Part shown: positions 25,773 to 34,164 of the stretch, one piece after another
Layout: each line of letters begins with the position of its first letter
How positions within the stretch are numbered: position 1 is the stretch's first letter
Assembly (NCBI RefSeq): GCF_000518785.1
Contig: NZ_JAEG01000007.1
Location: 308,797 to 372,796, forward strand
DNA: 64,000 nt
Reading direction: 5' to 3'
Source: Paenirhizobium selenitireducens ATCC BAA-1503
GTDB lineage: Bacteria > Pseudomonadota > Alphaproteobacteria > Rhizobiales > Rhizobiaceae
Notes under the pieces: model-generated
Databases searched by the model: none
What the model saw: only the letters and a program-made list of their open reading frames with translations
What the model was told of the DNA's origin: nothing
Made by a program: the position numbers and the translations under genes

Positions 25773-25819
25773 CGACCGGTCCCGTCCTTCTAGCGGATGG
25801 GACCGGTCGGATCGTTTTT
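25773..25819 (+). terminator. Rho-independent terminator
   Basis: CGACCGGTCCC (25773-25783) pairs perfectly with GGGACCGGTCG (25799-25809), with a 15-base loop and a T-run at 25815-25819. Confidence 0.8.
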
Positions 25820-25863
25820 GGCTGTCGGCAATACTGTCTGTTCTTCTTCGCGGCGACCTGGCC

Positions 25864-26409
25864 TTAGCCTTCTGCGTCACCAGTCGCGTCCTGCGTTTCC
25901 ATCTCGAATTGCTGCCGGCGCCGGTCGAATCCGGAAATGAAGCGGTCGTAGAGTTCGGCGAAGCGCTCGACGTCCTCGGCCGGCCAATCCGCGACGATCT
26001 CCCGGATCGTGTCCCGCTTCACCTCGTCCGCCTTTTTCAACAGGTCGTGACCGACCGGCGTGATCACCACGATGGTGCGCCGCGCGTCTTCCTGCGAAAC
26101 CTCCCTTTTCAGCAATCCCTGGCGCACCAGATCGGCGACGATCCGGCTCGATCGCGAGGGATCGACCCGCAGTTCCTCGGCAATCGCTCCGACGGTCGCC
26201 TCTTGCATCGCCTGAAGCCGCCGCACCGTGCCCACCACGTCGAGATGCGAAAGCTCCATGCCGCCGCCGACGCGGCTGAGCACAAGATTGCCGATGAAGC
26301 GCCGGCCGATCATCAGCCGCATGCGCGCCATGGCGCTGCCGATGCTGGCAATGGTGTCGGCGGCAGGCCCGGTGCCGGGCGGGGAGGGTGGTGTCGTTTC
26401 GTCTGTCAT
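25864..26409 (-). CDS. MarR family regulator
   Basis: A 181-residue regulator with a central winged-helix (QEATVGAIAEELRVDPSRSS, IVADLVRQGLLKREVSQEDA). The acidic C-terminal tail is longer than usual. The gene is divergent from an EmrB-like efflux transporter with a 123-bp gap, the standard layout for a repressor of multidrug efflux. ATG 26409 is the start. The inducing ligand is unknown. Confidence 0.85.
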   Translation of the reverse strand: MTDETTPPSPPGTGPAADTIASIGSAMARMRLMIGRRFIGNLVLSRVGGGMELSHLDVVGTVRRLQAMQEATVGAIAEELRVDPSRSSRIVADLVRQGLLKREVSQEDARRTIVVITPVGHDLLKKADEVKRDTIREIVADWPAEDVERFAELYDRFISGFDRRRQQFEMETQDATGDAEG

Positions 26410-26474
26410 GGCCCTTGATAACAGATGTTCGACGGCGTTCCAACAAATTTCATGCGAGCGTCATGTAAGTGCGA

Positions 26475-26503
26475 TTGACAAATACATGCTAAACGCACAT
26501 AAA
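26475..26503 (+). promoter_or_regulatory. Candidate promoter of the efflux gene
   Basis: TTGACA (26475-26480) and CATAAA (26498-26503) are spaced by 17 bp, ahead of the transporter start at 26533. GTGCG and CGCAC around it give a weak dyad that could be the MarR site. Confidence 0.4.
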
Positions 26504-26532
26504 TTGACGAACTTCAAACTTGGACCCCCGCC

Positions 26533-28086
26533 ATGGACATGAAATCGCCTTCGCAAACGGCCGCGCCGGCCGTTCCCGCTCCGCCTGCCGCGCCGCCCTT
26601 CGTCTCGCTCGTCGCCGACCCCCGTCGCCGCGTCGTCGTCTTCGTCCTGCTGCTGACGGCGCTGTTCATGGCGACGCTCGACAACCAGATCGTCTCGACC
26701 GCGCTGCCGACCATTGTCGGCGAATTCGGCGAGCTCGAACGCTTCGGCTGGATCGGCTCGGCCTATCTGCTCACCTCGAGCGCCGTCATGCCGCTCTACG
26801 GCAAGCTCGGCGACCTGTTCGGCCGCAAATACGTGATCATGGCGGCGGTGGCGATCTTTACCCTCGGCTCGCTGGTCTGCGGCCTGGCCATCTCCATGGA
26901 CACGCTGATTGCCGCCCGCGTGCTGCAGGCGCTCGGCGGCGGCGGCATCATGGTGTCGATCTTCTCGATCAATGCCGACCTGTTCGAGGCCCGCGAGCGG
27001 GCGCGCTACCAGAGCTATGCCAGCCTGGCGCTGATGGCCTCGGGCGCCGTCGGCCCTGTGCTCGGCGGCACCTTGAGCGACCTGTTCGGCTGGCGCTCGA
27101 TCTTCCTGGTCAATCTGCCGATCGGCATCCTGGTGCTGGCCGGCCTGGCCGTCCTGCTGCCCTACCGCAAGCCGCACCGCCGTCCGAAGATCGACTATGC
27201 CGGCGCGATCCTGCTGGCCGGCGCCGTTGCCAGCGTCGTGCTGTGGGCCGACAGCGCCCAGATCTTCGGCTCGCTGGTCGCCACGCAGAGCCTCGTCGTG
27301 ATCGCCTTTGGTCTCGTTTGCGCCCTCGGCTGGGTCGCCGTCGAGCGGCGTGTCGCCGAACCGGTCGTGCCGCTGTCGCTGTTTTCCAACCGGACCATCA
27401 ATCTCATGCTGGTCGTCTCGCTGGCCTCGGGCGCGATCGGCATCGGCTCGGTCAACTATGTGGCGCTGTTCCTGCAGACCACGACGGGGCTGACCCCGAC
27501 CTTTGCCGGCCTGCTGTTCATCGCCATGACCGGCGGCATTGCCGCGGGCTCGCTGTGGGCCGGCCGGCGGATCTCGAAGAGCGGGCTCTACAAGCCCTAT
27601 TCGGTTGCCTCCACGGCCGTCGGCATCGTCAGTCTGGCGATCTTCAGCCAGATGCATGCCGGAACGCCGGTCGCCGTCATCGCCGCCGTCATGCTGCTGC
27701 ACGGCATCGGCATCGGCATCGGCCAGCAGGTACCGGTGCTCGGCGTGCAGAACGCGGCCTCGCGCGACGATGTCGGTGCCGCCACCGGCACGGTGACGCT
27801 CGCCCGCATGTCGGGTGCGGCGATCGCCATCTCGATCTACGGCGCGATCATCGGCTCCGGCCTGTCGCATCTGACCAACCAGATCCCGGGCGTCGACGAT
27901 TTCCAGAAACTGACCCCGCAAATGCTGGGCGCCCTGCCGGAGGCAAGCCGGGCCGCGGTCGCCGAGGCCTATGCGAACGCCTTCTTCCCGCTCTTCCTCA
28001 CGGCCTCCGGCATCGTCGCGATCGGCCTTGTCGCCGCGCTGATGCTGAAGAACGTGCGCCTGCCGGTCGCGGGCAAGGGGAAGTAA
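26533..28086 (+). CDS. DHA2 family (EmrB/QacA) MFS efflux transporter
   Basis: A 517-residue inner-membrane protein with about 14 predicted transmembrane helices, proton-coupled drug export. The family motifs are visible: DNQIVSTALPTI in helix 1, LYGKLGDLFGRKYVIM (motif A) and ARVLQALGGGGIMVSIF (motif B region). The start ATG 26533 lacks a strong Shine-Dalgarno; ATG 26539 is also in frame. It is divergent from the MarR gene, its probable repressor. Confidence 0.9.
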   Translation: MDMKSPSQTAAPAVPAPPAAPPFVSLVADPRRRVVVFVLLLTALFMATLDNQIVSTALPTIVGEFGELERFGWIGSAYLLTSSAVMPLYGKLGDLFGRKYVIMAAVAIFTLGSLVCGLAISMDTLIAARVLQALGGGGIMVSIFSINADLFEARERARYQSYASLALMASGAVGPVLGGTLSDLFGWRSIFLVNLPIGILVLAGLAVLLPYRKPHRRPKIDYAGAILLAGAVASVVLWADSAQIFGSLVATQSLVVIAFGLVCALGWVAVERRVAEPVVPLSLFSNRTINLMLVVSLASGAIGIGSVNYVALFLQTTTGLTPTFAGLLFIAMTGGIAAGSLWAGRRISKSGLYKPYSVASTAVGIVSLAIFSQMHAGTPVAVIAAVMLLHGIGIGIGQQVPVLGVQNAASRDDVGAATGTVTLARMSGAAIAISIYGAIIGSGLSHLTNQIPGVDDFQKLTPQMLGALPEASRAAVAEAYANAFFPLFLTASGIVAIGLVAALMLKNVRLPVAGKGK

Positions 28087-28188
28087 GGCGAAGGGATAGA
28101 AACGGGCCGGCGCGAATGCTGCAGGACAGCTTCGCGCCAGCCGCGTTTGCCAGACTGCCGGCAATATCTCGGCATGAAGCGGTGAACG

Positions 28189-29022
28189 ATGTTGTCCAAG
28201 CGATTTTCCAAGCAGTTCCTTTCGGCCGGCACCGGTGCGCGGGCGCGCCGCCTGGTCGGCCTCGGTTCCGGCACGGCCCTGCTGTCGGTGCTGTCCGGAT
28301 GCCTGTTCGTCACCGATACCAGCCGCATGAATATCGACGTCTTTCAGGACGAGGTGGCGCCGGTCTATTACGACCCGGCCCGCGTCCAGCCCGCCGATCC
28401 GCAGCCGGTGCCGCAGAAGCGCGAACTCTACACCACCCAGTTCCATCAGACCTACGGCCTGCCGGTCAGCAATCCGCTGCACCGCGTCATGTACGGCATG
28501 ATCCGTGACGACGGCCATACCCTGCCGGCCATCCCGCTTGACCGGGTCGACCGCTCCTATCTGCGCCAGGAAATCGACTATTCGACCAACGAGGCCCCCG
28601 GCACCATCGTCGTCGATACCAAGGCGCGTTATCTCTATCTCGTGCAGGCCAGCGGCAAGGCGATCCGCTACGGCGTCGGCATCGGCCGCGACGGCTTTTC
28701 CTGGTCCGGCCGCGGCACGATCCAGATGAAGCAGAAATGGCCGCACTGGACTCCGTCGAACGAGATGGTGGCGCGCCAGCCCGACCTGCGTCCCATCTCG
28801 GCGGAAGAGGGCGGCCTCGAAGCCGGCCTCAACAATCCGCTCGGCGCCCGCGCGCTCTACATCTATCAGGACGGCAAGGACACGCTCTATCGCGTCCACG
28901 GCACGCCCGACTGGCAGTCGGTGGGTCGGGCGACTTCGTCCGGCTGCGTGCGCATGTTCAACCAGGACGTCATCGACCTCTACGACCGGGTGGGCGCCAA
29001 GGCGCCGATCGTGGTCATCTGA
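28189..29022 (+). CDS. L,D-transpeptidase (YkuD/ErfK family), lipoprotein
   Basis: A 277-residue envelope enzyme that cross-links peptidoglycan stem peptides or anchors outer-membrane proteins. A signal peptide ends in the lipobox SVLSGC, so it is probably a lipoprotein. The YkuD domain starts at PGTIVVDTKARYLYLV and ends with the catalytic motif YRVHGTPDW and SSGCVRM, with nucleophile C253. A paralogue follows 183 bp downstream. Rhizobia carry many such paralogues, so the exact role is not assigned. ATG 28189 is the start. Confidence 0.9.
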   Translation: MLSKRFSKQFLSAGTGARARRLVGLGSGTALLSVLSGCLFVTDTSRMNIDVFQDEVAPVYYDPARVQPADPQPVPQKRELYTTQFHQTYGLPVSNPLHRVMYGMIRDDGHTLPAIPLDRVDRSYLRQEIDYSTNEAPGTIVVDTKARYLYLVQASGKAIRYGVGIGRDGFSWSGRGTIQMKQKWPHWTPSNEMVARQPDLRPISAEEGGLEAGLNNPLGARALYIYQDGKDTLYRVHGTPDWQSVGRATSSGCVRMFNQDVIDLYDRVGAKAPIVVI

Positions 29023-29205
29023 GCGACTGTAGATCGCCCGCCACGCGCGGCCGCAAAACGAAGGCCTCTCGAAGAGTTGACCGGCAATAGCGGTTGCAAC
29101 CCGGCCGCTTTCCTGCTGCATTGCGTCATGATCGGAACAAAGCTGACGCTCGCGTCTTTAGCTGCGTTCCATCCGCCTTGTCGTTCACAGGAAGCCTCTT
29201 TATCC

Positions 29206-29931
29206 ATGCGTTCTTCGGATCCCCTTTCGCGCCGCGCCTTTCTCTCCCTTTCCGGCGTCGGCGCCGCAAGCCTGCTTGCCAGTTGCGCCTCCACCGGTCC
29301 GGTCGGCCGGGACATGACCACCACCATCACCTATCGCGACGGTCGCAGCGTCACGGATCGGCCGCTGGCCGGCGGGTCGGCCGAGCTGGATGCCATGTAT
29401 GGCGAGATCTATGATGGCGGCTATGTCATTCCGGCCGTGCCCTACCAGAAGATCGCCCCGCGTTTCTATCGCCAGCGCGTGGTCGATCCGACCGGCCAGC
29501 CGCCGGGCACCATCGTCGTCGATACGCCGTCGCGTTTCCTCTATCTCGTCGAATCGGGCGGCACGGCCATGCGCTACGGCGTCGGCATCGGCCGCGAGGG
29601 CTTTGCCTGGCAGGGCACCGGCGTCATCCAGTGGCGGCAGAAATGGCCGAAATGGACCCCGCCGGACGAGATGATCGCCCGCAAGCCGGAGTTGGCCGAA
29701 TATTCGGCCGACAATGGCGGCATGCCGCCGGGGCTTGAAAACCCGCTCGGTGCGCGCGCCCTCTATATTTTCCAGAACGGCGAGGACACGCTCTATCGCC
29801 TGCACGGCTCGCCGGAATGGAATTCGATCGGCAAGGCCGTCTCGTCGGGCTGCGTGCGTCTGCTCAACCAGGATATCATCGACCTTTACGAGCGCGTGCC
29901 CAACAAGGCGCGCATCCTGGTCTGGCAGTAA
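29206..29931 (+). CDS. L,D-transpeptidase (YkuD family), second tandem paralogue
   Basis: A 241-residue paralogue of the preceding gene, with the same domain order. The N-terminus MRSSDPLSRRAFLSLSGVGA has a twin-arginine-like pair and a lipobox LLASC. The core PGTIVVDTPSRFLYLV, QKWPKWTPPDEMIARKPEL and the active site YRLHGSPEW and SSGCVRL (C216) match the first copy closely. The start ATG 29206 was chosen for the signal peptide. A terminator follows at 29956. Confidence 0.9.
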   Translation: MRSSDPLSRRAFLSLSGVGAASLLASCASTGPVGRDMTTTITYRDGRSVTDRPLAGGSAELDAMYGEIYDGGYVIPAVPYQKIAPRFYRQRVVDPTGQPPGTIVVDTPSRFLYLVESGGTAMRYGVGIGREGFAWQGTGVIQWRQKWPKWTPPDEMIARKPELAEYSADNGGMPPGLENPLGARALYIFQNGEDTLYRLHGSPEWNSIGKAVSSGCVRLLNQDIIDLYERVPNKARILVWQ

Positions 29932-29955
29932 ACCTGCCCTCTGCGCTTTGAATTC

Positions 29956-29993
29956 TCGGCGCCCCGGCTTCGGCCGCGGGCGCCGATTTGCTT
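29956..29993 (+). terminator. Rho-independent terminator
   Basis: TCGGCGCC (29956-29963) pairs with GGCGCCGA (29979-29986), followed by TTTGCTTT. It lies 25 bp after the transpeptidase stop. Confidence 0.7.
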
Positions 29994-30088
29994 TGATGGA
30001 GGACGCAGTCGCCGTCGCCGGCAAATCAGCTGCGGTTCGGTACCCGGCAGGCTGCTCCACGGGTCGAAGAGGGCAGGGCTGATATCGT

Positions 30089-30538
30089 CTATTCCAGCGC
30101 GCCCAATCGCTTTTTCAACGTGTTGAGACTGTCGCGCAGCGTGCCGATTTCGCCCATGGTGCAGCCGGTCTGTTCGCCGATCGCCCGCATGACCTTGACG
30201 GCATGGGATTTCATCGCCCGGCCGGGCTCGGTCAGCGTGATGAACACCTGCCGTTCGTCGGCCGTATCGCGCCGGCGCTCGACATAGCCGGCCTGCTCCA
30301 GCCTTTTCAGCAGTGGCGACAGCGTGCCCGAATCGAGCCCGAGCTTTTCGCCGAGCGCCTTGACCTGCTGCCCGTCCTCTTCCCACAGCGCCATCATCAC
30401 CAGATACTGCGGATAGGTGAGGCCGAGCGGTTCGAGCAACGGTTTGTAGGCGCGATTGAAGGCGTGCGCTGCGCCGTAGAGCGCAAAGCACAGCTGGCGG
30501 TCGAGCGTCAGTTCCTTTTCCAGATCCGCATCATTCAT
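30089..30538 (-). CDS. ohrR: Organic-hydroperoxide-sensing MarR repressor
   Basis: A 149-residue MarR-family regulator of the OhrR type. The N-terminal DRQLCFALYGA places a reactive cysteine at C17, as in thiol-based peroxide sensors. YPQYLVMMALWEEDGQQVKA and LDSGTLSPLLKRLEQAGYVE form the winged helix. It is divergent from ohr with a ~145-bp gap holding a perfect palindrome. ATG 30538 is the start; the upstream extension lies in the operator. It should derepress ohr on oxidation by organic hydroperoxides. Confidence 0.9.
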   Translation of the reverse strand: MNDADLEKELTLDRQLCFALYGAAHAFNRAYKPLLEPLGLTYPQYLVMMALWEEDGQQVKALGEKLGLDSGTLSPLLKRLEQAGYVERRRDTADERQVFITLTEPGRAMKSHAVKVMRAIGEQTGCTMGEIGTLRDSLNTLKKRLGALE

Positions 30539-30624
30539 GTCGGTCGACGAAGCCCCTTTCGAAATCCCCGGGAGAACTGTCGCCAATTCTCGGCTCGGGG
30601 GCAATGCGCAAAAAACATATTGCG

Positions 30625-30639
30625 CACAATTGAATTGTG
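30625..30639. promoter_or_regulatory. OhrR operator palindrome
   Basis: CACAATT-G-AATTGTG, a perfect 15-bp palindrome within TTGCGCACAATTGAATTGTG, 43 bp before the ohr start. Confidence 0.75.
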
Positions 30640-30682
30640 TAATACATAGCATTCATATCAACGCGAAACAAGGAGCATCCCC

Positions 30683-31105
30683 ATGGCAATCCTCTATACC
30701 GCCCAGGCATCCGCAACCGGTGGCCGCGCCGGCCGCGCCGTTTCCGACAATGGCGTCCTCGACGTGACCCTGACCGTTCCGAAGGAACTCGGCGGCGACG
30801 GCGCCACCGGCACCAATCCCGAGCAGATGTTCGCCGCCGGCTATTCCGCCTGCTTCCTCGGCGCGCTGAAATTCGTCGCCGGCAAGGAAAAGGTGAAGCT
30901 GTCGGAAGAAACGACCGTCACCACCCGCGTCGGCATCGGCCCGCGCGAAGACGGCACCGGCTTCGGCATCGAAGTGGCGATCACCGCCGAACTCCCCGGC
31001 ATCGAGCGCGAACTGGCCGAAAAGCTGGTCGCCGCCGCCCACATCGTCTGCCCCTACAGCCACGCCATGCGCACCTCGACCGAAGTTCCGGTCTCGGTTG
31101 CCTGA
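30683..31105 (+). CDS. ohr: Organic hydroperoxide resistance protein
   Basis: A 140-residue thiol peroxidase of the OsmC/Ohr family. It reduces fatty acid and other organic hydroperoxides with a lipoyl-type electron donor. The two catalytic cysteines are C57 (AACFLGAL region, YSACFLG) and C123 (VCPYSHA), with R18 and E47 as the conserved partner residues. The length matches the family. The start ATG 30683 has AAGGAG nearby. It is controlled by divergent ohrR. Confidence 0.95.
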   Translation: MAILYTAQASATGGRAGRAVSDNGVLDVTLTVPKELGGDGATGTNPEQMFAAGYSACFLGALKFVAGKEKVKLSEETTVTTRVGIGPREDGTGFGIEVAITAELPGIERELAEKLVAAAHIVCPYSHAMRTSTEVPVSVA

Positions 31106-31114
31106 GGGGGAGGG

Positions 31115-31142
31115 GGCAGTAGCCGGTAGGCAGTAGGCAGTA
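31115..31142. repeat. Short tandem repeat of GGCAGTA-type heptamers
   Basis: Four heptamers, GGCAGTA GCCGGTA GGCAGTA GGCAGTA, lie directly after ohr. Confidence 0.6.
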
Positions 31143-31196
31143 GGCCTGCCGCCCGGCTTCATCGCCTTCCCAGCATTTCCAAACCGATCCACCGCC

Positions 31197-31223
31197 AGAA
31201 GGCCGGCCCCGTGCCGGCCTTCT
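31197..31223 (+). terminator. Hairpin after ohr, probable terminator
   Basis: AGAAGGCCGGC and GCCGGCCTTCT form a perfect 11-bp stem with loop CCCGT. The tail has no T-run, so efficiency is uncertain. Confidence 0.5.
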
Positions 31224-31304
31224 GACTGCCGGAAAAAGTTATCTCTCCATCAGATTTGAACCGCGGTGGGCCATTTCTTGGCTTGGCGAGCGGTGTCCGT
31301 TCCG

Positions 31305-31425
31305 CTTCTCCCCAGCGGGGAGAAGGTGGCGCGTCGCGCCGGATGAGGGGGAGCGAAGCTCGTGAGGGCTCGGGGCACTTGCCCCCTCATCGCCTCGCTC
31401 ACCCTCGGCGCTTCTCCCTGGTGGG
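31305..31425. repeat. RIME-like palindromic repeat
   Basis: CTTCTCCCCAGCGGGGAGAAG, then GGATGAGGGGG, then a second half CCCCCTCATCGCCTCGCTCA to CTTCTCCCTGGTGGG. Confidence 0.7.
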
Positions 31426-31480
31426 CACAAGCGGTAATTCAAGGATGTTCGCGTTTCCATCTTTGCCCTCAGACAAAAAT

Positions 31481-31510
31481 GCACTATATTCTTTCCAGGG
31501 AAAGGATAGT
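31481..31510 (+). promoter_or_regulatory. Imperfect palindrome before the antitoxin gene
   Basis: CACTAT and ATAGTG arms flank an inner TTCC...GGAA pair. It ends three bases before the antitoxin ATG and overlaps its ribosome site, so an Xre-type antitoxin bound here would block its own expression. Confidence 0.5.
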
Positions 31511-31513
31511 GCC

Positions 31514-31900
31514 ATGCTGCATCAACCGCTCGACTATGCAAAACCGCCTGTCTCGGAAGCCGCGACCGTCACCAAGGCGGTGATCGCCGCCGCCGATCGG
31601 CTGGGCCTGTCGGCGCGTCAGCTGGCGGCCGTCATCGGCGTGTCGGAAGCCAGCATCTCGCGCATGAAGCGGCTGGACTTCCGTCTCGAACGCGGCACCA
31701 AGCCGTTCGAGCTGTCGCTGCTCTTCATCCGCCTGTTCCGCTCGCTGGATGCCATCACCGGCGGCGACGAAGCCGTCGCGCGCGCCTGGCTGAAGGCCGA
31801 GAACACAGTCCTCGGCGGCGCCCCCCTCATCAAGATCGCAACTGTCTCGGGGCTCGTCGATGTCCTTTCCTATCTGGACGCCCGCCGCGCTCTCGTCTGA
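31514..31900 (+). CDS. Xre/MbcA/ParS-type antitoxin
   Basis: A 128-residue antitoxin with an N-terminal helix-turn-helix (LSARQLAAVIGVSEASISRM) and the C-terminal toxin-binding domain common to Xre, MbcA and ParS antitoxins (LFIRLFRSLDAITGGDEAVA and WLKAENTVLGGAPLIKI). It probably neutralises the overlapping RES toxin and represses the pair. ATG 31514 is the start, with GGATAG upstream. Its last 41 bp overlap the toxin gene. Confidence 0.9.
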   Translation: MLHQPLDYAKPPVSEAATVTKAVIAAADRLGLSARQLAAVIGVSEASISRMKRLDFRLERGTKPFELSLLFIRLFRSLDAITGGDEAVARAWLKAENTVLGGAPLIKIATVSGLVDVLSYLDARRALV

Positions 31901-32621
31901 GGCTGCCGCCGCAGCCGGCGCCTTCTGGCGGCTGGTCGAGGCGCAGCATCAGGTCTCGACCATGAAGCTGGTCGACAGCGTCGAGGAGCAGACCCTGCTC
32001 GAAAGCCTGCTGGAGGAGACCAAACCGGCCTTCCCGCCCGAATGCGCCGGGCTCGACTATCTGCTGGCGACCCCGTTCCGCTATGGCGGTGTCTATCCGC
32101 ACGGCTCGCGCTTCCGCCGCGCCGGCCGCACGCTCGGCGTCTATTACGCGGCGGAACACGTCGACACGGCGCTCGCCGAAATGGCCTTCTACCGCCTGCT
32201 GTTCTACGCCGAATCGCCCGCCACGCCGCTGCCTGCCAATGCCAGCGACTACACCGCCTTTTCCGCCCGGATCGCCACCGCGCGTGCCATCGACCTCACC
32301 CTGCCGCCTTTGGCGAGAGACGAGCCGGCCTGGATCGATCCTGTCGATTATTCCGCCTGTCAGGTGCTCGCCGACAATGCGCGGGCGGGCGGGATCGAAG
32401 CCATCCTCTATCGTTCGGTCCGCGATCCGAAGGGGGCCAAGAACATCGCGCTCCTGACCGCAAACGCCTTCGCCGCGCGCGAGCCCGTCGAACGCCAGAC
32501 CTGGCGCATCCGGCTCTCCTCGACGGGCGTCCAGGCCCTCTGCGACTTCCCCCGCCGCCTTGTTGGCTTCGCGATCGCCGATTTTGCCGGAGATGCGCGG
32601 TTGAACGGAAGGTTCGGCTGA
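31860..32621 (+). CDS. RES domain toxin
   Basis: A 253-residue RES toxin. Characterised members of the family deplete cellular NAD by phosphorolysis or ADP-ribosylation chemistry. The conserved residues appear in PFRYGGVYPHGSRFRRAGRT (arginine), EHVDTALAEMAFYRLLFYAE (glutamate) and EAILYRSVRDPKG (serine). The start ATG 31860 lies 41 bp inside the antitoxin gene, so translation is coupled. The length is slightly above the ~150-230 usual for the group, with an intact C-terminus, so the pair looks functional. Confidence 0.9.
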   Translation: MSFPIWTPAALSSEAAAAAGAFWRLVEAQHQVSTMKLVDSVEEQTLLESLLEETKPAFPPECAGLDYLLATPFRYGGVYPHGSRFRRAGRTLGVYYAAEHVDTALAEMAFYRLLFYAESPATPLPANASDYTAFSARIATARAIDLTLPPLARDEPAWIDPVDYSACQVLADNARAGGIEAILYRSVRDPKGAKNIALLTANAFAAREPVERQTWRIRLSSTGVQALCDFPRRLVGFAIADFAGDARLNGRFG

Positions 32622-32654
32622 GGAGCAGTTCACACTAGCGGCCGTGACCAGATC

Positions 32655-32890
32655 TCTGCCCCTCACCCTGACCCTCTCCCCGCTTCCGGGGGTGAGGAAT
32701 GACGAGCGCCCTGAACCCAAGCGAAGGGCTGGCAGAGGTGCCGGCAGGCGGACGAGGGGGGCAACACCCTCCCCTTGAGGGGGAGGGTCGGACCGAAGGT
32801 CCGGGGTGGGGTGTTTCCCTGGCGAGCAAGAAGTCACCCCCACCCGCCGCTTCGCGTCGACCTCCCCCCTCAAAGGGGAGGGGGAGGTGG
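32655..32890. repeat. Cluster of palindromic intergenic repeats
   Basis: One short unit (CCCCTCACCCTGACCCTCTC to GGGGGTGAGG) is followed by a longer inverted pair. CCTCCCCTTGAGGGGGAGGG with GGTCCGGGGTGGGG runs into CACCCCCACCCGCCGCTTCG and CTCCCCCCTCAAAGGGGAGG. Confidence 0.7.
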
Positions 32891-32895
32891 CAAAA

Positions 32896-33345
32896 TCATC
32901 GTGCGATCTCCAGCAGATCCCGCCGCAATCCTTCCGCGTCGCCCGAGGAAAGCTCGGCCTCGACCGCGGCATGGGTTTCGCGCCAGATCGGCATGGCGGC
33001 CGAGAGGACGGCGGCGCCGTCGGCGGTCAGGCGCAGGCGCTTGCCGCGCCGGTCCTTGGGGTCGGTCTCGATCGACACCCAGCCGCGCCGCTCAAGCGGC
33101 TTCAGCGCTGCCGTCAGCGTCGTGCGGTCCATGGCGAGCAGCTGTGCCACCGGCCCCATCGGTGGCGGCTCCGGGCGGTTGAGCGACATCATCAGCGAGA
33201 ACTGGCCATTGGTGAGCCCGAGCGCCTTCAGCGCCGTGTCGAATCGGCGCGCCAGCGCCCGCGCGGCCCGCTGGGCATGCAGGCACAGGCACGTATCGCG
33301 CACATGAATGGTGGTGGAATAAGGAATCAGAGGCTCGGTTGACAT
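32896..33345 (-). CDS. MarR family regulator
   Basis: A 149-residue regulator. NGQFSLMMSLNRPEPPPMGP and LLAMDRTTLTAALKPLERRG form the winged helix, and DPKDRRGKRLRLTADG is the wing. Two cysteines at positions 19 and 21 (DTCLCLHAQ) could be redox sensors. It is divergent from DUF899 with a 62-bp gap that carries an imperfect palindrome at 33351-33374, so it probably represses the following detoxification genes. Confidence 0.85.
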   Translation of the reverse strand: MSTEPLIPYSTTIHVRDTCLCLHAQRAARALARRFDTALKALGLTNGQFSLMMSLNRPEPPPMGPVAQLLAMDRTTLTAALKPLERRGWVSIETDPKDRRGKRLRLTADGAAVLSAAMPIWRETHAAVEAELSSGDAEGLRRDLLEIAR

Positions 33346-33350
33346 GCATC

Positions 33351-33374
33351 AAATATGTTGATACCAACCTATTT
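33351..33374. promoter_or_regulatory. 24-bp operator-like palindrome
   Basis: AAATATGTTG and CAACCTATTT are 10-bp arms with one mismatch around ATAC. It lies between the divergent MarR and DUF899 genes. Confidence 0.6.
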
Positions 33375-33407
33375 GTCAAGATGAAACCGGTCCTGGAGGA
33401 GGGAAGA

Positions 33408-34136
33408 ATGGAACATTCTGTCGTATCCCGCGAGGAATGGCTGGAAGCACGCCGCGCGCTTCTCGCGAAGGAAAAGGAAATGACCCGGATGCGCGACCGG
33501 ATCAATGCCGAGCGCCTGGCACTGCCCTGGGTCAAGGTCGACAAGGATTACGTCTTCACCACGCCCACCGGCGCCAGGACTCTGGCCGAGCTGTTCGACG
33601 GCCGCAGCCAGCTGGTGATCTACCATTTCATGTTCGGACCCGACTGGGAGGCCGGTTGCCCCGGTTGCTCCTTCCTCGCCGATCATCTGGACGGCGCCAT
33701 CGTCCATCTCAACAACCACGACGTTTCGTTCGTCTGCGTGTCGCGCGCCCCGCTCGACAAGATCGAGGCCTACAAGCGCCGCATGGGCTGGCATTTCCCA
33801 TGGGTGTCGTCCTTCGGCTCCGAGTTCAATTTCGACTACCACGTCTCCTTCACCAGGGAGGAACTCGCCGCCGGCCCGGTCACCTACAATTTTCGCGAAA
33901 CCCCGCCGGAGCAGGCCCATGACGAACTGCCGGGCCTGTCGTCCTTCTACCGCGATACCGATGGGACCGTTTTCCACACCTATTCCAACTATGCCCGCGG
34001 CGGCGAGGAAATGCTCGGCACGATGATGATCCTCGACTGCGCGCCCCTCGGCCGCAACGAGGGCTCGACCATGGACTTCGTCAAGCGCCACGATGAGTAC
34101 GAGACCCGGTCGAAGGCGGCGGCCTGCTGCCATTGA
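33408..34136 (+). CDS. DUF899 thioredoxin-like protein
   Basis: A 242-residue protein of the DUF899 family, a thioredoxin-fold group without proven function. IYHFMFGPDWEAGCPGCSFL contains a CPGC-type pair, and the C-terminus ends AAACCH. VSREEWLEARRALLAKEKE at the start is diagnostic. It is probably a redox protein. ATG 33408 follows GGAGGAGGG. It is the first gene of a run with DUF1579 and two VOC proteins, and is divergent from a MarR repressor. Confidence 0.85.
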   Translation: MEHSVVSREEWLEARRALLAKEKEMTRMRDRINAERLALPWVKVDKDYVFTTPTGARTLAELFDGRSQLVIYHFMFGPDWEAGCPGCSFLADHLDGAIVHLNNHDVSFVCVSRAPLDKIEAYKRRMGWHFPWVSSFGSEFNFDYHVSFTREELAAGPVTYNFRETPPEQAHDELPGLSSFYRDTDGTVFHTYSNYARGGEEMLGTMMILDCAPLGRNEGSTMDFVKRHDEYETRSKAAACCH

Positions 34137-34164
34137 AGACGACCCGAACCGAGGAGGAAAAATC

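Noticed and set aside
26461..29121. 886-codon open frame on the minus strand over the efflux and transpeptidase genes
   Set aside because: A shadow of the strongly biased plus-strand genes. It is rich in Asp, Gly and Arg and has no recognisable domain.
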